64,000 bases of DNA from Nephrocerus scutellatus (GCA_947095585.1 OX352765.1:21606254-21670253); one strand, 5' to 3'. Shown: positions 42,640 to 56,139, counted from the first letter of the stretch. Notes: generated by a model from the sequence alone, not told the origin. Numbers and translations are program-made.

Positions 42640-43345
42640 GACCAGATACGATTGTACGCAAGTTTAGGCCGATTAAAAGCCTTGTAGATAGTAGCCAGAT
42701 CATAGGAAGTGAAATATTTCTTGAACCGGGTTAGAAAACCTAAACATTTCGCCGCATTTTTATCTACGTTGAATATTTAATCATTCCAACGAAGCTTATC
42801 GTTAGCGCACATAATGAGAATTACTAGTTTTTCAGTTTTTCGAAGCATGGATAATGGTTATGGATTTAAGATTCGCTTAGACGACAGGAGACAGCATTGA
42901 CTTTTGGTTAAATTATACTCGATTGTTTTCTCCCCATTTTATTACGCTGTCCAGGTAAGAATTAACATACATAGTTGTTTGAATTCCACATGCAAGTGGA
43001 GGGACGTTCCTCAAACTTATATGAGAACCTGAAAGTCCTGTCGTCAGCGAAAGAGTGAATTGAATTAGAAGTAATCGACAAGAGATAATTAGTAAAAATG
43101 AAAAAGAGTGTCGGAGACAGAACAGAGCCCTGAGGAACGCCAGCATTTATGTAATGAATTTCAGATTTGAAACCGTCTAGAACTTGTACTGAGTGGTCTA
43201 AAAGCAAGCTGGTAATCCAATGAATCAGTGTTTTCACCGGCTTCATAAGCACGCATTTTTGACAAAAGAGCTTGATGCCAACCTCTATCAAATGCTTTGG
43301 AAATATCCAGTGCAATGACTCTGCTTTCACCAAATTAATGCAAAG
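42640..43345 (-). mobile_element. Non-LTR reverse transcriptase remnant
   Basis: Minus-strand frame 43333-42962 contains VQVLDGFKSEIHYINAGVPQ then GSVLSPTLFFIFTNYLLSIT, the conserved GVPQGSVLSPxLF block, and IHSFADDRTFRFSYKFEERP, the F-A-D-D catalytic box. Downstream frames to about 42640 give WNDHIF and KCLGFLTRFKKYFTS-like words of the thumb region. Reading is broken at several points. Style is Jockey/CR1 group, without RNase H visible. Confidence 0.85.
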
Positions 43346-45775
43346 ATCGGTTCCACTGCTCGGTGAGATATGCCATCAAATCACCAGTGGGACGTCACTG
43401 AGGCTTCCGTGAGTTTCAAGGCATTTCATTAGCTGTTAGTTAATCAGCATTTTCATGACCTTGGAAAGAAAAAATATAAAATTCAAAGCACACTGACGTT
43501 GGACGCCGTTTGCGAAAATTATGGTACATTCACATTATTATATACTTTTGTCCCACCTTGTATGATTTGATATTGGTAGCTGTGATCATCGCATTTTTGA
43601 GCGACACAAACACAACTATTGCACTACCCCACTCAATATGTAGAACACATATAACTTTATGATACAGATACAACAAGAAAATATGTTTCCTCATGTACGA
43701 TAACACATGTTATAAATTAGTTCTTTCTTACAAATGTTAACCACACAAGCAAATTATTGTATTGTAGCATTATAGTAATTTGATGTGGAAACGCCGGGCT
43801 ACTATTCTTTTGACATTCACAATTATGCTTAAAACGAACGAGCAACGACACCAAACGCGAAATTGTGACATTCACATTTCACAATAATATAATGTTCTGT
43901 TCTACAAGTAAAGCATCGCGTTTCAAGATAATTTTCATGATTAGTGAATATTTTAGATGCTGCAGCGGAAATAGCTGTTAGATTAGTAATGATGATTACT
44001 ATCACGCTGTACCTAACATAGCCAACCATATTGTATGTGATGGTTGTGCCCTGATTTCCTTCTTTCACGTTTTCGCTCTTAGAATTAAAGTGAATTAAAA
44101 GTCACATCAACAAAAAAAAAAGGGAAAAACAACGAGTAACACTGTTTGTTCGTTTGTTGTACATATATAGTACAGTACAAAACACACATGGACATGAGAT
44201 GGCACTGTGTCCAGAGACAGTAGTAGAGTAATAATGTTGCATGCTATAATAATGCTGTACTGCTTGCTGGCTGCCTCTGCTGTAGACACAAATTAATAAT
44301 AATAAGCAACAATTGCCGCAGCGCTCAACACAGGAAATATACAATTTATGTGATTGTTTTGTCAGCGGAGCGGCGGCGTGGTTCACGAGAACGACAGCCA
44401 GCGCTAGTGGAGCATTTTACAAATGTCAGTTGTATGTATGTATGGATGGTTGTTTTGTGAAGGAAACAGTGCGTTTCCTCTTTTACATTTATATCATAAA
44501 CAGCGTGTGGTAGCGTGACGTCTTTGCAGTTTTTTTTTGAATAATTATTGCTTTTACGCTTAGTTGTAAGAGTTGAGGAATCTCCTTTGAAGGAAAGCCA
44601 AAGAAGACACACGAGTTATTCGATTCAAACTCAAATGCAAATGTCCGTTTATAATGGAATGAGAGATCTTGCATCCAGTGTTGCCACTTTGCAAATTAAC
44701 ATAAGTTGCAAACTTCGTACGTATCGTACGTTCGCACGTTATAAATTATTATAATAAAGGGAAAATACAAAAACATTTTAACGATTTAGTTTGAAAAAAA
44801 CATGCATTTTTTTAAATAGTTTGCCGCTTAGTTTCATAATTTTTTACCAAGTACGCTTAAACTATTGCAAACAAAATATTTACCACATTTACGATTAAAA
44901 TTGAAGTTGAGATTTTTTTTTCCAAAAAATTACAATAGGTACATACGATTTACTGCATATCTACGGGTATAACTAATGAAGAATATTATAATACCGAAAA
45001 ACCGATGGATTTAATTTATTTATAACTGTGGTATACAGAAACGCATAGTAGTGTGAAAAAATTGACAATTGTAAAAAATTACATATCTTAGGTACTACCA
45101 GGGAAATAATTTTTTTTGTATTTAAATTTTTAGCGCCAAATAGCTCAACTATGAGCTCAACAAGCTTATACATTCTTTCTTGGACACACAGCCATTATTT
45201 TTAATTTCTTATATTAATATCATAAATTAAAAGTTATCAATCAATTTTATTAATTTGGTTAACTCTCTTTAAAATAAATCTTCCTTTTCCTTAAGGCCCA
45301 CGCTGTTCTAAGCATATAGCTGAACAAAAATAGCGGTTATAATTTGAATTCGTCATTCGTAAGAAATTCGAAAACATCATGAGGACCTGAATCATTTTTA
45401 TCCTTTATTTCAAAACAGTACAATAAAAAGTAATGCTTTATAAGACATCCTATTGCTCTTAAATTCTTGAAACCAGCGCTTCAAGTGAGAGCTAACGAAT
45501 TTTGCAAAATCTTAAAATATTGTAATTTGCTACATTAAAATCCTTCTGAAGCTCAGAATATTCCGTTATTGGTTTGGGTGTATGAAAATTGGTTATTTCA
45601 AAACCAAATAATAATCAAAGCATAGGTATTTTTTTCCCGATTATGTGTGTTTGTCAGTTTGTCCACTCGTATATCTCGATTTCCACCACTCAGAATTTGA
45701 TGGGACTTGTTATAAAACAATTGTTCAGCGCTCAGGTTGTGATTGCGTAATATTGAGAATTTTTTCTTCATAGGA
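43346..45775. other. No gene recognised
   Basis: Several small open frames (43829-44754) lack domains. CGTACGTATCGTACG palindrome at about 44717. The remainder is AT-rich. Confidence 0.45.
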
Positions 45776-45779
45776 GTCG

Positions 45780-46010
45780 TTTTAGGAGAAAAATGTGTTT
45801 TTTCCGTATCTCCTGAGTCATATTTAAGTCATATAAATTGGGAGGGCCCTGCTGATTGTGGCGGAAATCGGTCAACCAGAAGTGACAGTTTACTTTGACA
45901 GTTTTTCGAGCTATTGCAAATATCTCAAAAAGTATAGCATTAATAAGAAATCTGTTAAGTGCAAAAGATTTAAAAAAAAATTAAAATAAAGAAAAATTGA
46001 ATATACATTT
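45780..46010 (+). repeat. Dispersed repeat family B, copy 2
   Basis: TTCCGTATCTCCTGAGTCAT, TATAAATTGGGAGGGCCCTG, GTGGCGGAAATCGGTCAACC, and AGAAATCTGTTAAGTGCAAA match the other two copies in order. The TGTGTCTG-rich and CAGACGGCTGAA blocks are deleted here. Confidence 0.7.
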
Positions 46011-48018
46011 ACTGAAGATTCTATAATTAAATAAGACAACTTTTAAAGTAGAAATACATAATCAAAAAGTGTACCAAAATAAATGAATGAACCAATATTG
46101 GTACAATTGTGTCGAAGTGGTAACACTGCTTGCATAGTCTCAAACATACTTATGTCGAGACCCGTCCATATGTTTATCTCTAAATTCACTCTTTTCCGTC
46201 GTCAGCGGATGCAACAAAAGAACATCTCATCTAAATCATTAATGAAATATCAAAGTACCAGAACTACAGGAAACATCTGTTGAATTTCTTATCCCCCCTC
46301 AGTTTCCGCACTACACACAAGATATGCATTTCCTATCGAGAAGCTAAAAACAGGAGTCGACAAAATGTTTTCTACCTGTAAACTGTATGCACACCACCAC
46401 ATAGAAATGCATGCATGCCCATCTGTTGATGATTTGCTGGGCCTGTCTAATAAACTATAGGGTCACGCGATCGAAGTGTTACTAACTTTACGCTGCTGTG
46501 TCTGCCAAAACGGCTGATGACAGCGCGCTCACAGGCGTTAGTCTGTTATGTTGTATTTGAAAGGAATATTCAAAATAGTATTCACACGTGACATTGTGAT
46601 TTCACTGTTTTTTACTGGAAAGTCAAAACCGCTATTGTCAAACTGCTCCAACATTTGAATGTGAATAAAATGTCCCACGTTACAACGATACTGTTAGCAG
46701 CGCAAGCCGCCATGAGGGTGGCCTTCTAAAAACAGGAACTTCGTCATATATGATCGATTTTAGAGGCTAATAAGTCGACAAAAAAGACATGAAAGTGTGG
46801 ACGCATTGAAGGCAGGTCTTCGTAGCCAATAGACCAAAATATCAACAGGTCACGTTCGTGAAGCATGCAATTCATTCGTTAAGATACTCGACGCTATCTT
46901 CCACGCCAAAGCGGGCTATATCGAGCAGTAATGTGTTTTTCATCAAATTTAATATGTTTTTAAGAATCTCTAAAAAAAATTAATAAAAACACTCATACAT
47001 GACGAAATTACAGACTTTTAGTAACACTTCGATTGTCGGCCCCTGTAAGTGTTTTCCATTGCTAGCAGCAACTATAACAATAGCAAGAAATTATGTATTT
47101 GAGTACATATGTACAAGATCACATTCAATACCTATACCTAACACTTGTGAGTACCAAGTAACAAAACAAGTCGTCATCATAATGACCGCATTTGATAATT
47201 TCTCCTTCAAAATATTTCTTTTTTTAAACGAATGGAGACTTTCTGAGAAAATATTTATTGCCATAAAATCCTAAAAGGGAAAACTAAAAAGAACATTCAT
47301 ATAATGAGAAAGAAATATTTAATAGACACTACAGTTACCAAAAGCCATGTGTTTTTGCACCTGCAGCAGCTGAGCACTCAAAAAAAAAACAGAATCAGAG
47401 AGTGATTTGACCTTTAGAAAATAAACAGCAACCAAAAAGAAGCTTCAAACTCTGTAACTTCCCCTCCAGAAGAAGAGTAAAAATAGAGGAAATTTTCTTA
47501 AATAGATGCACAGAAAAATCACACCAAAAACAAGGGTTCGCAGCGATATCTGCTAATACTAAACACAAACAGTTCTATTAACAAACTACCTGTCAAATGA
47601 ACAAGTTAAAGTGTAAATGAGTGATTTAAACTTGTAAATGCTTACAATGGGAAAAATAAAATACAATAAGTCTGTTTATATAATATTAAGGGGAAAACCA
47701 TTTTTATTTTTTCTCCGAGCTATTTCAAGATATCGAGAGTTGGCACCGCTACCACCGGCAAAAGGAAATCACTGAAATAAATCATAAGATGCAATAATGT
47801 CAGTCGGTCATTCTGTCAAAAATTAAACGGATAATAAATGCATTTTCATGCATCGGTGTCGACCGTTGGTCGTCTGTTGTTATGTCTGTTGTTCCTCTGT
47901 AAAACGTCACTTCATATTAACGTAGCAAAATGCCATAGATATTAATAAGAAGTAGGCTGCACTCTTTTCGGCCGGCGGTCGTCGGACTTCAATAGGAGAA
48001 TCAAGAGCCAAACATACA
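46011..48018. other. No gene recognised
   Basis: Short frames only. The 46450-46750 patch is less AT-rich but matches nothing I know. Confidence 0.45.
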
Positions 48019-48020
48019 TA

Positions 48021-48982
48021 CACTGCGGTTCACTAGATAAGAAGCACATCCTTTTGGGAGATACAATTAATATTTCCTCAGTTATATATCAGGTACAAGA
48101 AACAAATAATATTGAAAGTTAGAATAGTTTTTGCGAAATTAGTCAGAAATGCATGCATTTAAATCGGTTCATAAGATTGGAAGAATGAAAAAAATTCAAA
48201 ATTTTGTTTTTTTATGCGTTGACAATCCTTCGCAGTTCTTTATTTCGGATCCGTTGGATGGTTTTGATGGTGTACCCCCATAATTGAACCCATACAGGTT
48301 TGATGAGCTGCTTATAGAGAAGCAATTTGTTATGTATTGTCAGTAGTGAGCAAAAGCCTCTGCCAATAAACCAATTCATTATCCTCAATTTGATGTCGAG
48401 TTCATCCTTTTTCTTATTGACATGTTCCTTCCAGTAAAGCTTTGCGTCCAAGATCATGCCAATATATTTAGTAGTATTTTCATATGGGATATGTGAATTT
48501 TTTTTAGAGAATCTGGATATATCGAATTTTCTGTTGGAGAAGTCTGTACACGTTGACGGCATTCATTTATCGATGTCGTTTATCACAACTTGCAGTTTTT
48601 GCGCAGTTTCTTTCTGCTGTTTTACCGATGGCTAGTAAAGCAGTATCGTCAGCAAATGTTGCGATTATATTGCTTGTTGGATGCTTGTTGGAGTAGGCAG
48701 ATCATTGGTGAATAGTAGGTATTATATTGGACCCAAGATGCAACCCTAAGGAACTCCTGCTCTTATTTCGTTAAGATCAGAATACGAATCATCTTGCATA
48801 ATTCGAAGCGTTGTGCGTTGTGTCATTATAAAATCTCTTAAAATTTTGGAATTCACCATTGCATTCAACACAAACAACTGTTTTTTCACCATCCTTTTTT
48901 TTCTCTCACTGCCATACAACGAGAGAAAGATAATTTTTTTATTTCTTAAAATTGCCTGCTTCTAATCAAGTGAACCGCAGTG
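48021..48982. mobile_element. Tc1-ended chimeric element of 962 bp
   Basis: Ends are CACTGCGGTTCACTAGATAA (left, preceded by TA) and the reverse complement CACTGCGGTTCACTTGATTA (right, followed by TA), the TA being the Tc1/mariner target duplication. Left subterminal CATTTAAATCGGTTCATAAG (48158) equals the reverse complement of the 3' flank of the Tc1 gene at 57.6 kb. Right subterminal ATAATTTTTTTATTTCTTAA and GCCTGCTTCTAAT match the left end of the 55.7 kb Tc1. Between these Tc1 ends there is no transposase; instead lies a Jockey reverse-transcriptase fragment. Confidence 0.85.
48200..48880 (-). mobile_element. Jockey reverse transcriptase remnant inside the Tc1-ended element
   Basis: Minus strand from about 48850: DFIMTQRTTLRIM, EIRAGVPQGCILGPI (conserved GVPQG..L.P), LLFTNDLPTPTS, then NIIATFADDTALLAIGK-like words (48660-48600), and in one open frame (48562-48212) KYIGMILDAKLYWKEHVNKK then LDIKLRIMNWFIGRG, NKLLLYKQLIKPVWVQLWGY and IQRIRNKELRRIVNA. 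This is palm to thumb of a Jockey-clade enzyme. Stops split it. 5' and 3' ends of the Jockey are missing. Confidence 0.9.
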
Positions 48983-48984
48983 TA

Positions 48985-50210
48985 TTTGCAGAAGACGAGT
49001 ACAAGTACATTTGTTTCAAGTATCAAGTCTGCCCATGAGCCGCCCATGATCATCACATCATCATAGCAAACACTGCACGTTTGTGGTGTAGATCACCGAT
49101 CGGTGCATATAATCAACATCGTTATTTTAATTTTGAAATAGCATTCCAGTGTTGGTGTGGTTGAGTTGCTGCCTAACAAAGACCCCACTTGAAAGCGCAT
49201 CATAATATCCTCTTCATTTTTTTATTTATTTGTATTATAATTATGTGTTATGATAGTAAAAAGCAAGAGTATTTCAAATGGCGTTTTGTGCGAGAGGGGC
49301 TCAAATTCCACCCAGAACTACATTCACAATTAGACATTCTTCTTGCGGAATGGATGGTATTCACAGTAACACAACTCAGAAGAGAATGTGTGAAAATGAG
49401 ACAGCAACACTGGTCACCAAGCACCACACCACCATGAACAGATCAAGGCACAAGAAGGAAACCAAACCAAATGAACGGAAACATGGCATATGCTCGTGTT
49501 TGTGTGTGTGTGCTCTATGTGGTTGAATACACATATATCGCCCGAGCATCCGCAGGCGGATATCCGGTGAATAGAACACTTTTTAGACAACGTAGAGCTA
49601 TTTTTGTTGTTATATTATTATTTATCACTGTGAGTTGTATTGCAAAATGCCAGCTTTGAATAATTTATTATTATAAGAGAGGTAAGTAAGCATTTATGCC
49701 GGCATGGTTAAGCTACAGTCGGATGATGTACCTTGTTTTGTTCCAATGGCGGCACAACGCAGTGCACACAAAACACAATTGCAAGCAAAGGCATGCAGAA
49801 ATGATCGATGATAGAGCGAACGATACTGTTACAAAATGGTTCATGTTGCTGTTGTTTTAAGTTATATTGTAATATGTAGTTGTTATCTCTTAAAAAATTA
49901 TTTAATTTTATTTTCTGTGTTTCGACTTGTGGCGAGGTTGGTTGGAATTATCTCTCGCAGGTACATTGAATAACGATTATTTATGTATAGTATCTATTGC
50001 TTCCACACCAATAATAAAAATAACTACAAGTACACCAGACGAATTTTATTTCGTACTATTTCATTAATTATTACAAAATAGTGCAATTGTATTTAATAAA
50101 TATTTTGTTTAACAATTAGGAAACGACTTTTACTTCTCAATATTACTGTTTTTGCGGTTCAAAGACTATTAATATATCTTTTTGACGTTTGAGCCAAATC
50201 GATAAACATA
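48985..50210. other. No gene recognised
   Basis: Only small open frames (49189-49659) without domains. Confidence 0.45.
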
Positions 50211-50218
50211 ACCTTTTA

Positions 50219-50262
50219 CAAACAAACAAACAAACAATCACACAAACAAACAAACAAACACA
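50219..50262 (+). repeat. (AAAC)n microsatellite
   Basis: Two runs of CAAA repeats interrupted by CAATCACA. Confidence 0.9.
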
Positions 50263-50313
50263 AATACCATTATTCTCGTATGTCCTGCGTTGTGAATGGT
50301 CAGCATAATTCAG

Positions 50314-50770
50314 TTGTTCTGTGAGCTAGACTTTATACGGATAGAGATGCTAAATACGCCATAATGAGTCGTAAGACAGGCTTAATTGCTGTGAACTTCG
50401 GGAAATTGACAAATTCAGTTCTTCATCCACACTTTCACTTACAGCAGCGATATTTTCTAAAAAGCGTGACATTCCTTTCCATCTTCGTGACGCTTCCAAT
50501 TTCTTCGAATTCAATATCTTCCAATTGCTTACACAGTAGGTAAATGATGAATGCTATAATCTCCCCTTAAGCGCGAAAAGTGGCCACGCATGATTCATCA
50601 CTATTGTTATAAGTTTTAACAATTTTTACGCGTTTTTCGATGCTTAAACGATGAATTTTCGTAAATGTCAGACAATAGACTTATAAAATGACAATTGCCA
50701 TGACAGATGTGTTTGACATATCAGGGATGTCAATACCACGGTTTTGAAACCACGAAATGGATGACCCTAT
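50314..50770. mobile_element. mariner-like element fragment with right terminal inverted repeat
   Basis: Ends with TTTTGAAACCACGAAATGGA then TGACCCTAT at 50742-50770. TACGCCATAATGAGTCGTAA, GACAGGCTTAATTGCTGTGA and ACGCGTTTTTCGATGCTTAA also occur in the 62.2 kb element, which keeps the opposite terminus. The 5' end is missing and the interior does not encode a readable transposase. Confidence 0.7.
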
Positions 50771-53045
50771 ATGAGTATATGCTTCACCGATGAACGAAAT
50801 TAACTTCCCAATTCTATTTACGTCAGTTTTGCCATTTGACAAATTATCAAAATTTCTAATCTCAAATCAAATAACATGAAAACTCTCTATCCCCTCAACC
50901 GAATTCGCTCACTCTAAAACAAATTTGGCAGCATCATACGTACGTTTTAAAGAGTAATTTTAATTTCCGTTACAAAAACTCAATCGTCAGACGTCATTTC
51001 GTGAATGCAAGAAGGACGCGCTGGTTCGTTGGCAGAAAGTACACCACCACCGTACACGGTGAGCAGCAGTGACAACGACAATGTTGACGACATAAACGTC
51101 AACAAATCGATTTATTATCGCATTTGGCACCAGCGCGCTGCCGCTACACAGTAGCAGCAGTTAAACGTGACAGAAAAATTTGTACACATTCGTTCGTTTA
51201 TTCGGTTGCGGACATAAGAACACTTAATGGCGACAGTTACCTACCTACCATCAACAGCAGTATTGCCATCTTCATAAAAAAGAAGCTTCATCATTTCATT
51301 TACACTTGAGAGGGGGATTAAAGATCGTAATCGGTATGTTTCTGTTCGAGAGGAAAAAACCGGATGCAAATGTGCCGAGTAAATTCATAAAATAATGTCT
51401 GTAGAATAAACCGTAAATATTTATTTGCATTCAGAATTTTGAACGACTTTATAATGACGTTTGTTTTTATTTTGATTTCGTTTTGGTTGGGAAGTTCCCA
51501 CATTACTTGAATGAGTATGAGTGAGTGTGTGCGGGCATTTTGAAATTTAAATACATTCATACATATGTACATACTTATTAATGTGCGGATGTTGTACAAT
51601 GTACACTAACGGAAGAATTAGCAATTTGTTTCAAATTATTGAAGAGTCTAATCGTGTAACATAGTTGGAAAAACATTCTATAATTAGAGTACAGTAACAA
51701 TTTGTGGTTCCTTTATAAACATTACAGCAATTTGCGTTTTTCTTTTTATTTATTCATATTCGTATGTACATATTTTTACATATTTGCCTTTTAAACCTAT
51801 GAATTAATGATGATATCGCAATGAATGAATGGAATTATTTCTATTCGTTTCTTTTTTGTTTTGTACGAGAGAACATAGGTATTGTACTTTTGGCAGTAGC
51901 TGTACCTCGTGTTAAAAACACCAACTGAATCAATATACATATCTATGCATGTATATACATCTGCTGTCAGTTCATATTGCCAATAATTAGATTTGCAACA
52001 AAAAAATCTATACATAAATAATTTATATTTAAAGTTTTGACAACGATAAGGTAATTCGATACTCGATCAACATTTATTTTATCGCAACATTAGAGAGACA
52101 ATTAAATTGCGGTAATTTAGCAGCACTCTAATTTATGGAACATTATAATTTACATATTGATTGGCTGTCATTCATTCATTATGCATCGATCGCATCAGCA
52201 TCGTTTTCATAAATTAGTTCAGAGCACTCACCGAGTAGTTAGAAATAACAAACGTGTTATTTTGTTTTTTCAGAGCATTATGAGCGAGTTAAAAGAGTCA
52301 AAGAGTTGTCAAAAAAAAAAAAAAATCGTCACAGCATAATTAAGAGCATCTACAGAGTTGCTAGGATAAAAAAAGTGTTCTTTCATTTGTTCAGAGCATG
52401 ATTCATAACTCTGTTCATAGACATCTCATCTTTTCGTCTCCTTAATTGACTAAAGCCCACACAGTGCTTAGTGCAAATCCTATTGGCGTTGCTACATTGT
52501 AAAAAAAAACGTCATAGGTTTTAGTAGACGCCATTCAATTTAATAAGAGACCCCATTTATGACAGTTCTCTTCAACGTCTTACAAAAAGCGATAAGCGCA
52601 TTAAATTAAATAACCTTTTAAAAAAGATATCATCGGAATAGATCTTCGAGACAAATAAAAAGGCGTATGGAGGGTAGTACGGAAAAACTTTTGTAATCAA
52701 AAGCCTTTATCGAAGATTGCGATAAGCAAGGGCTAGACTCCCAACGGTAGGCCTAGATTTCCATTGTGAATTACACGATATGTCAAAATTAAATCTATCT
52801 CTTAATAATATCCTAATATCTTAACAGAATCTGAATGATCATATAGATGTCCCGAAAAGCATACAAATAGAATACGTCTCAGAAGTTAGTGAATTTTATT
52901 TATTTTTTTAATAGCCCAATATTGTCGCTCTAAGTATTAGGCATAAGCGTTAAATCGTAAGTACGTCCGGATAATGAGGAAGGTGAAGAAAATCAGTCAT
53001 CAAAGTCTAGAAGAGTAGAATAGAGCCAGAAATTATCATTCCTTC
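50771..53045. other. No gene recognised
   Basis: AT-rich with short frames. A somewhat GC-richer patch at 51000-51260 has no domain. Confidence 0.45.
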
Positions 53046-53049
53046 GATT

Positions 53050-54300
53050 TTTGATTTAATAAAGGGCTTAGCCCAGCTTATTGCCGTGGTGCAAGTCATT
53101 CAGGGAGTTCTCCCTTGGCAATAAGTTCATCATATAAAAAAAAAATTCCAGTCTACGCCAAACCTGTTCCGCTATAGTACATGTGTGGGTATGCGCCCAG
53201 CTCGCGTTTAGTAATGCTTCTGCCTCTTTCCGTAGTAAAAACTTAACCGCTGATAAAGGTCTTCCTATGCCTGCCCTTTCCGGTAGCAGTTGAAAGTTAG
53301 TGCCATTTCTAGCCAGTTCTTCTACCTTGCAGTTACCAACGATATCAGAGTGACCGGGGACGAAAGACTCCTCATCACCAGGACCCATCTCCTTGAGAGA
53401 TGTGTGGTCGTTTAGAATGAATCTAGCGCTTTGATTGCCGCCCGACTGCCTACATAAATTACAATATCGGTTACCGATACTATATTATGTCTCAGCCGGT
53501 CACTGCCTGCCTGCTCAATCGCTGTTACCTCAGCCTGATACACGCTGCAATCCGGTCCGGGAGCCAAACGGAAATGTTTACGTTAGGTTTGTCACAGTAG
53601 ACTCCGGCGCCGACTTTACCGTCAAGCTTGGGGCTGTCCGTAAAGAATTTTAATGCAATTGTTTCTTGTGGTGAGCCATTCCTCCATTGCTCCCTGGAGG
53701 GATAATGGCCAGAAAACCCTGAAGCATAACACCGGCAGTGTGTAGTATACGTTCGCCAGTTCTGCCTTTAGCGAGTTATTGATCGTCGAGTGTCCCGTAT
53801 TGGCGGCCGTATTGGCTGCTTTCTGCCTGCCGTCTATATCTTCGGGATTCAGGTGCAACATTACTTCTAGGGCGCGTCTTAATATCCTGTCTTTAATCTT
53901 TTAATGTGGTCTTTAATATCCCTCTAATGCGCATACAAGCTGCCCTTTGTACCTTCTCCAAGAGTTTTACGTAGGTGGATTATCCTAGAGCCGCCCACCA
54001 GACACTCCATACATAAGTATTGGTCTTACTACGGCAGTATATAGCCAGTATACCAGCTCCGGCTTTAATCCCCAACTTTTACCAATAGCGCTTTTACACG
54101 CATATAGAGCTTTAGAAGCTTTGTTAACTCTCTCTAAAATATTCGGTTTCCAACTTAGTTTTTTATCCAGAATAGTTCCCAGAAATGTCGCCTTATTGAC
54201 AGAGCTTTTTGCATAACCTCTGTGGTCGCCCATTGTGATAGCTTGTGTAGATTTCGTTTTGTTGAACTTTAGCCATATGTCAACAAATGCGTTAACGAAC
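53050..54300 (-). mobile_element. R1/LOA-like non-LTR remnant: reverse-transcriptase thumb, RNase H
   Basis: Minus-strand frame 54233-53985 reads NKATFLGTILDKKLSWKPNI then LERVNKASKALYACK, GKSWGLKPELVYWLYTAVVR, PILMYGV, the thumb after the catalytic palm. Next, LLEKVQRAACM and a degraded ALEVMLHLNPEDI block (53861 on) lead to RNase H: KVGAGVYC-like words about 53600, FRLAPGPDC, QAEVTAIEQA, then VGSRAAIKALDSF and GHSDIVGNCKVEELARNGTN (the usual HSGI.GNE.AD.LAR block). It ends near 53050. The polymerase catalytic palm is missing. Stops and shifts occur throughout. Confidence 0.85.
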
Positions 54301-54304
54301 CTTT

Positions 54305-55680
54305 GTGTTTTTGCCTTTTTATAAATAGGTAAATATCGAACTTATTAAGCTTGGCACAGCTCTTCAGAATTCTTCGACACTCTCGATAATGGACCGGATC
54401 TCTAATAATAAAAAAACGGAAATTTCCCCCAATTTCTTCTTCTAATGAATTAAGAAGGAACTACTATCAATGAACAAAGAAAAGCAGCCAACACCAACAA
54501 AACAAGAAATTGACTGAGTGAGTGAGTGAGAAAAACGCTAAGAAAAACATTGGAAAAAAAAATCCGTAGAAAGGAAAACAAAATTTGCTCACACACCAAA
54601 AACTATAAAATTCCCAGCACGGTATGTTCGTTCAGAACATCTGTGAGTTTTCCATCGTTTGTTGGCGGTTCGTTTTCGGTTTCAACATAGCCACATACAT
54701 AAGCACCATCGCACACACACCCATATACATATAAATAGCACACATGCATGCGAAATGAATGAATCGAGATGATGAGAAACGACGCACATACGCGCACGCA
54801 CACGCACTCTTAATGTTGGTTTTTTTTGCATTGGATTTCCGCTTGTTTTTCGGTCGTGCCGCTCGGCCGTTCGCAATTGCAGGCAGCAGCTCGTTTACTG
54901 ATGATGATGATGATGATGACGATAATAATGACGAAGGTAAGGATGACACGAACTATGGTACGGTGACGACGAAAAACTCATGCAAAATAATTTTCTTTTG
55001 AAAATTTTCGTATAAACAACGGTACCTATACCACGTTCTCTAGAAGGGGAAGAGTGTAGACTGTAGATTGTAAGAGAAGTTCGGTCGATTCGTCAAAAGG
55101 GTTTACGACCTCGACGGCGTTCGTTCGTCTGTAGGTTTTCTTTTATTTCACTCTTTCTCTTCTCTCCATTATACATAACACAACTGCTTTCTTGTGTACT
55201 CTGTGTGCTGTGCTTCGTTTGAGTTCTGAATAAGATCGATATGAATGCATTAGAGTTGTTGGTGCATGACGTATGTGCGTATGTGTCAATGCAGTTATTC
55301 TTATGCAACACGTCTGCTACTCTGGCTTGATTCTAGCAAACCAGCCAGCCAGCCAGTCACCTGCAGTGCTGGCCTTTGCATCACGGGAAAGGGGCTAGGC
55401 ACTAGGCTTAGGCAAGGCTAAGCGGTACGAGAGTTGATTAAACAAACGACAAAAAAATCCAGTTAATATATGCATATGGGTTGGTAAATATTGTGCTTCT
55501 GTTTGTTTGTTGAAAAATTAAGATACGATTAACAACAAAATAGATTACTCAGGCCTCGCTTGATAAAATTGTATCCCTTTTAAAAAATGATTGATAATAA
55601 ATAATGGGTCTTTTTTTATAATTCATCTTGAGTGAGCAAATTTACCACCCTTTTGTGAAATATAAAATGAATTTGTTGGT
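54305..55680. other. No gene; repeat-poor region with splice-like words
   Basis: GTGAGTGAGTGAG at 54519-54530, (GAT)n at 54898-54918, and GACGAAGGTAAGGATGAC near 54932, donor-like on the plus strand. The 54560-55400 part has no recognised transposon and is a candidate for non-coding exons or enhancers, without proof. Confidence 0.35.
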
Positions 55681-55794
55681 ATACACACACTGCGGATCAC
55701 TAGATTAGAAACAGGCAATTTTGAGAAGTAATATTATCTTTCTCCCATTATATGACAGTGAGAGAGAATAAAAAAACACCCATAAAAATTAAAA

Positions 55795-56135
55795 TTTTTC
55801 GTGTAAACTCTCCAATAACCAAAAGTATACTGAATTCCACTGTAAATGCTGAAAATCAAAAACAAATACCAAGCACTGCAACCCAACAAAAACAAAAACC
55901 CCAATCGTAATGCCGAAGAAAAATATTTGTATGGGAGCCCCCCGACCCCGCGGCCCGAACAAATTTTTAGTAGAAAGTATTGTCACCGGAAATATACATG
56001 TGTGCAAAATTTCAATAAAATCAGGCTTTAGGAAGTGTGTTGAAAATTGCTCAAAAGATTCTGCCCACCAGCCATGCAGCCAGCTAGCCAGCCACGGGCA
56101 CGCGAAGTTAATATAGAGAATTTTAAAAAAAAGAT
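55795..56135 (+). repeat. Dispersed repeat family A inserted in the Tc1 element
   Basis: Starts TAAACTCTCCAATAACCAAA, AGTATACTGAATTCCACTGT, ATGCTGAAAATCAAAAAC (shared with 13928-13976), then TATGGGAGCCCCCCGACCCC, AAGTATTGTCACCGGAAATA, TACATGTGTGCAAAATTTCA, GGCTTTAGGAAGTGTGTTGA and the end GTTAATATAGAGAATTTTAA. This is the most complete copy in the window. Confidence 0.8.
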
Positions 56136-56139
56136 GATG

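Noticed and set aside
43829..44754. Cluster of small frames on both strands, with a Cys-rich 94-codon frame
   Set aside because: No conserved cysteine spacing; frames overlap and have no splice support.
46440..46750. A further mariner end at CTATAGGGTCACGCG
   Set aside because: Only the GGGTCA core matches the other ends; no partner end or coding piece nearby.
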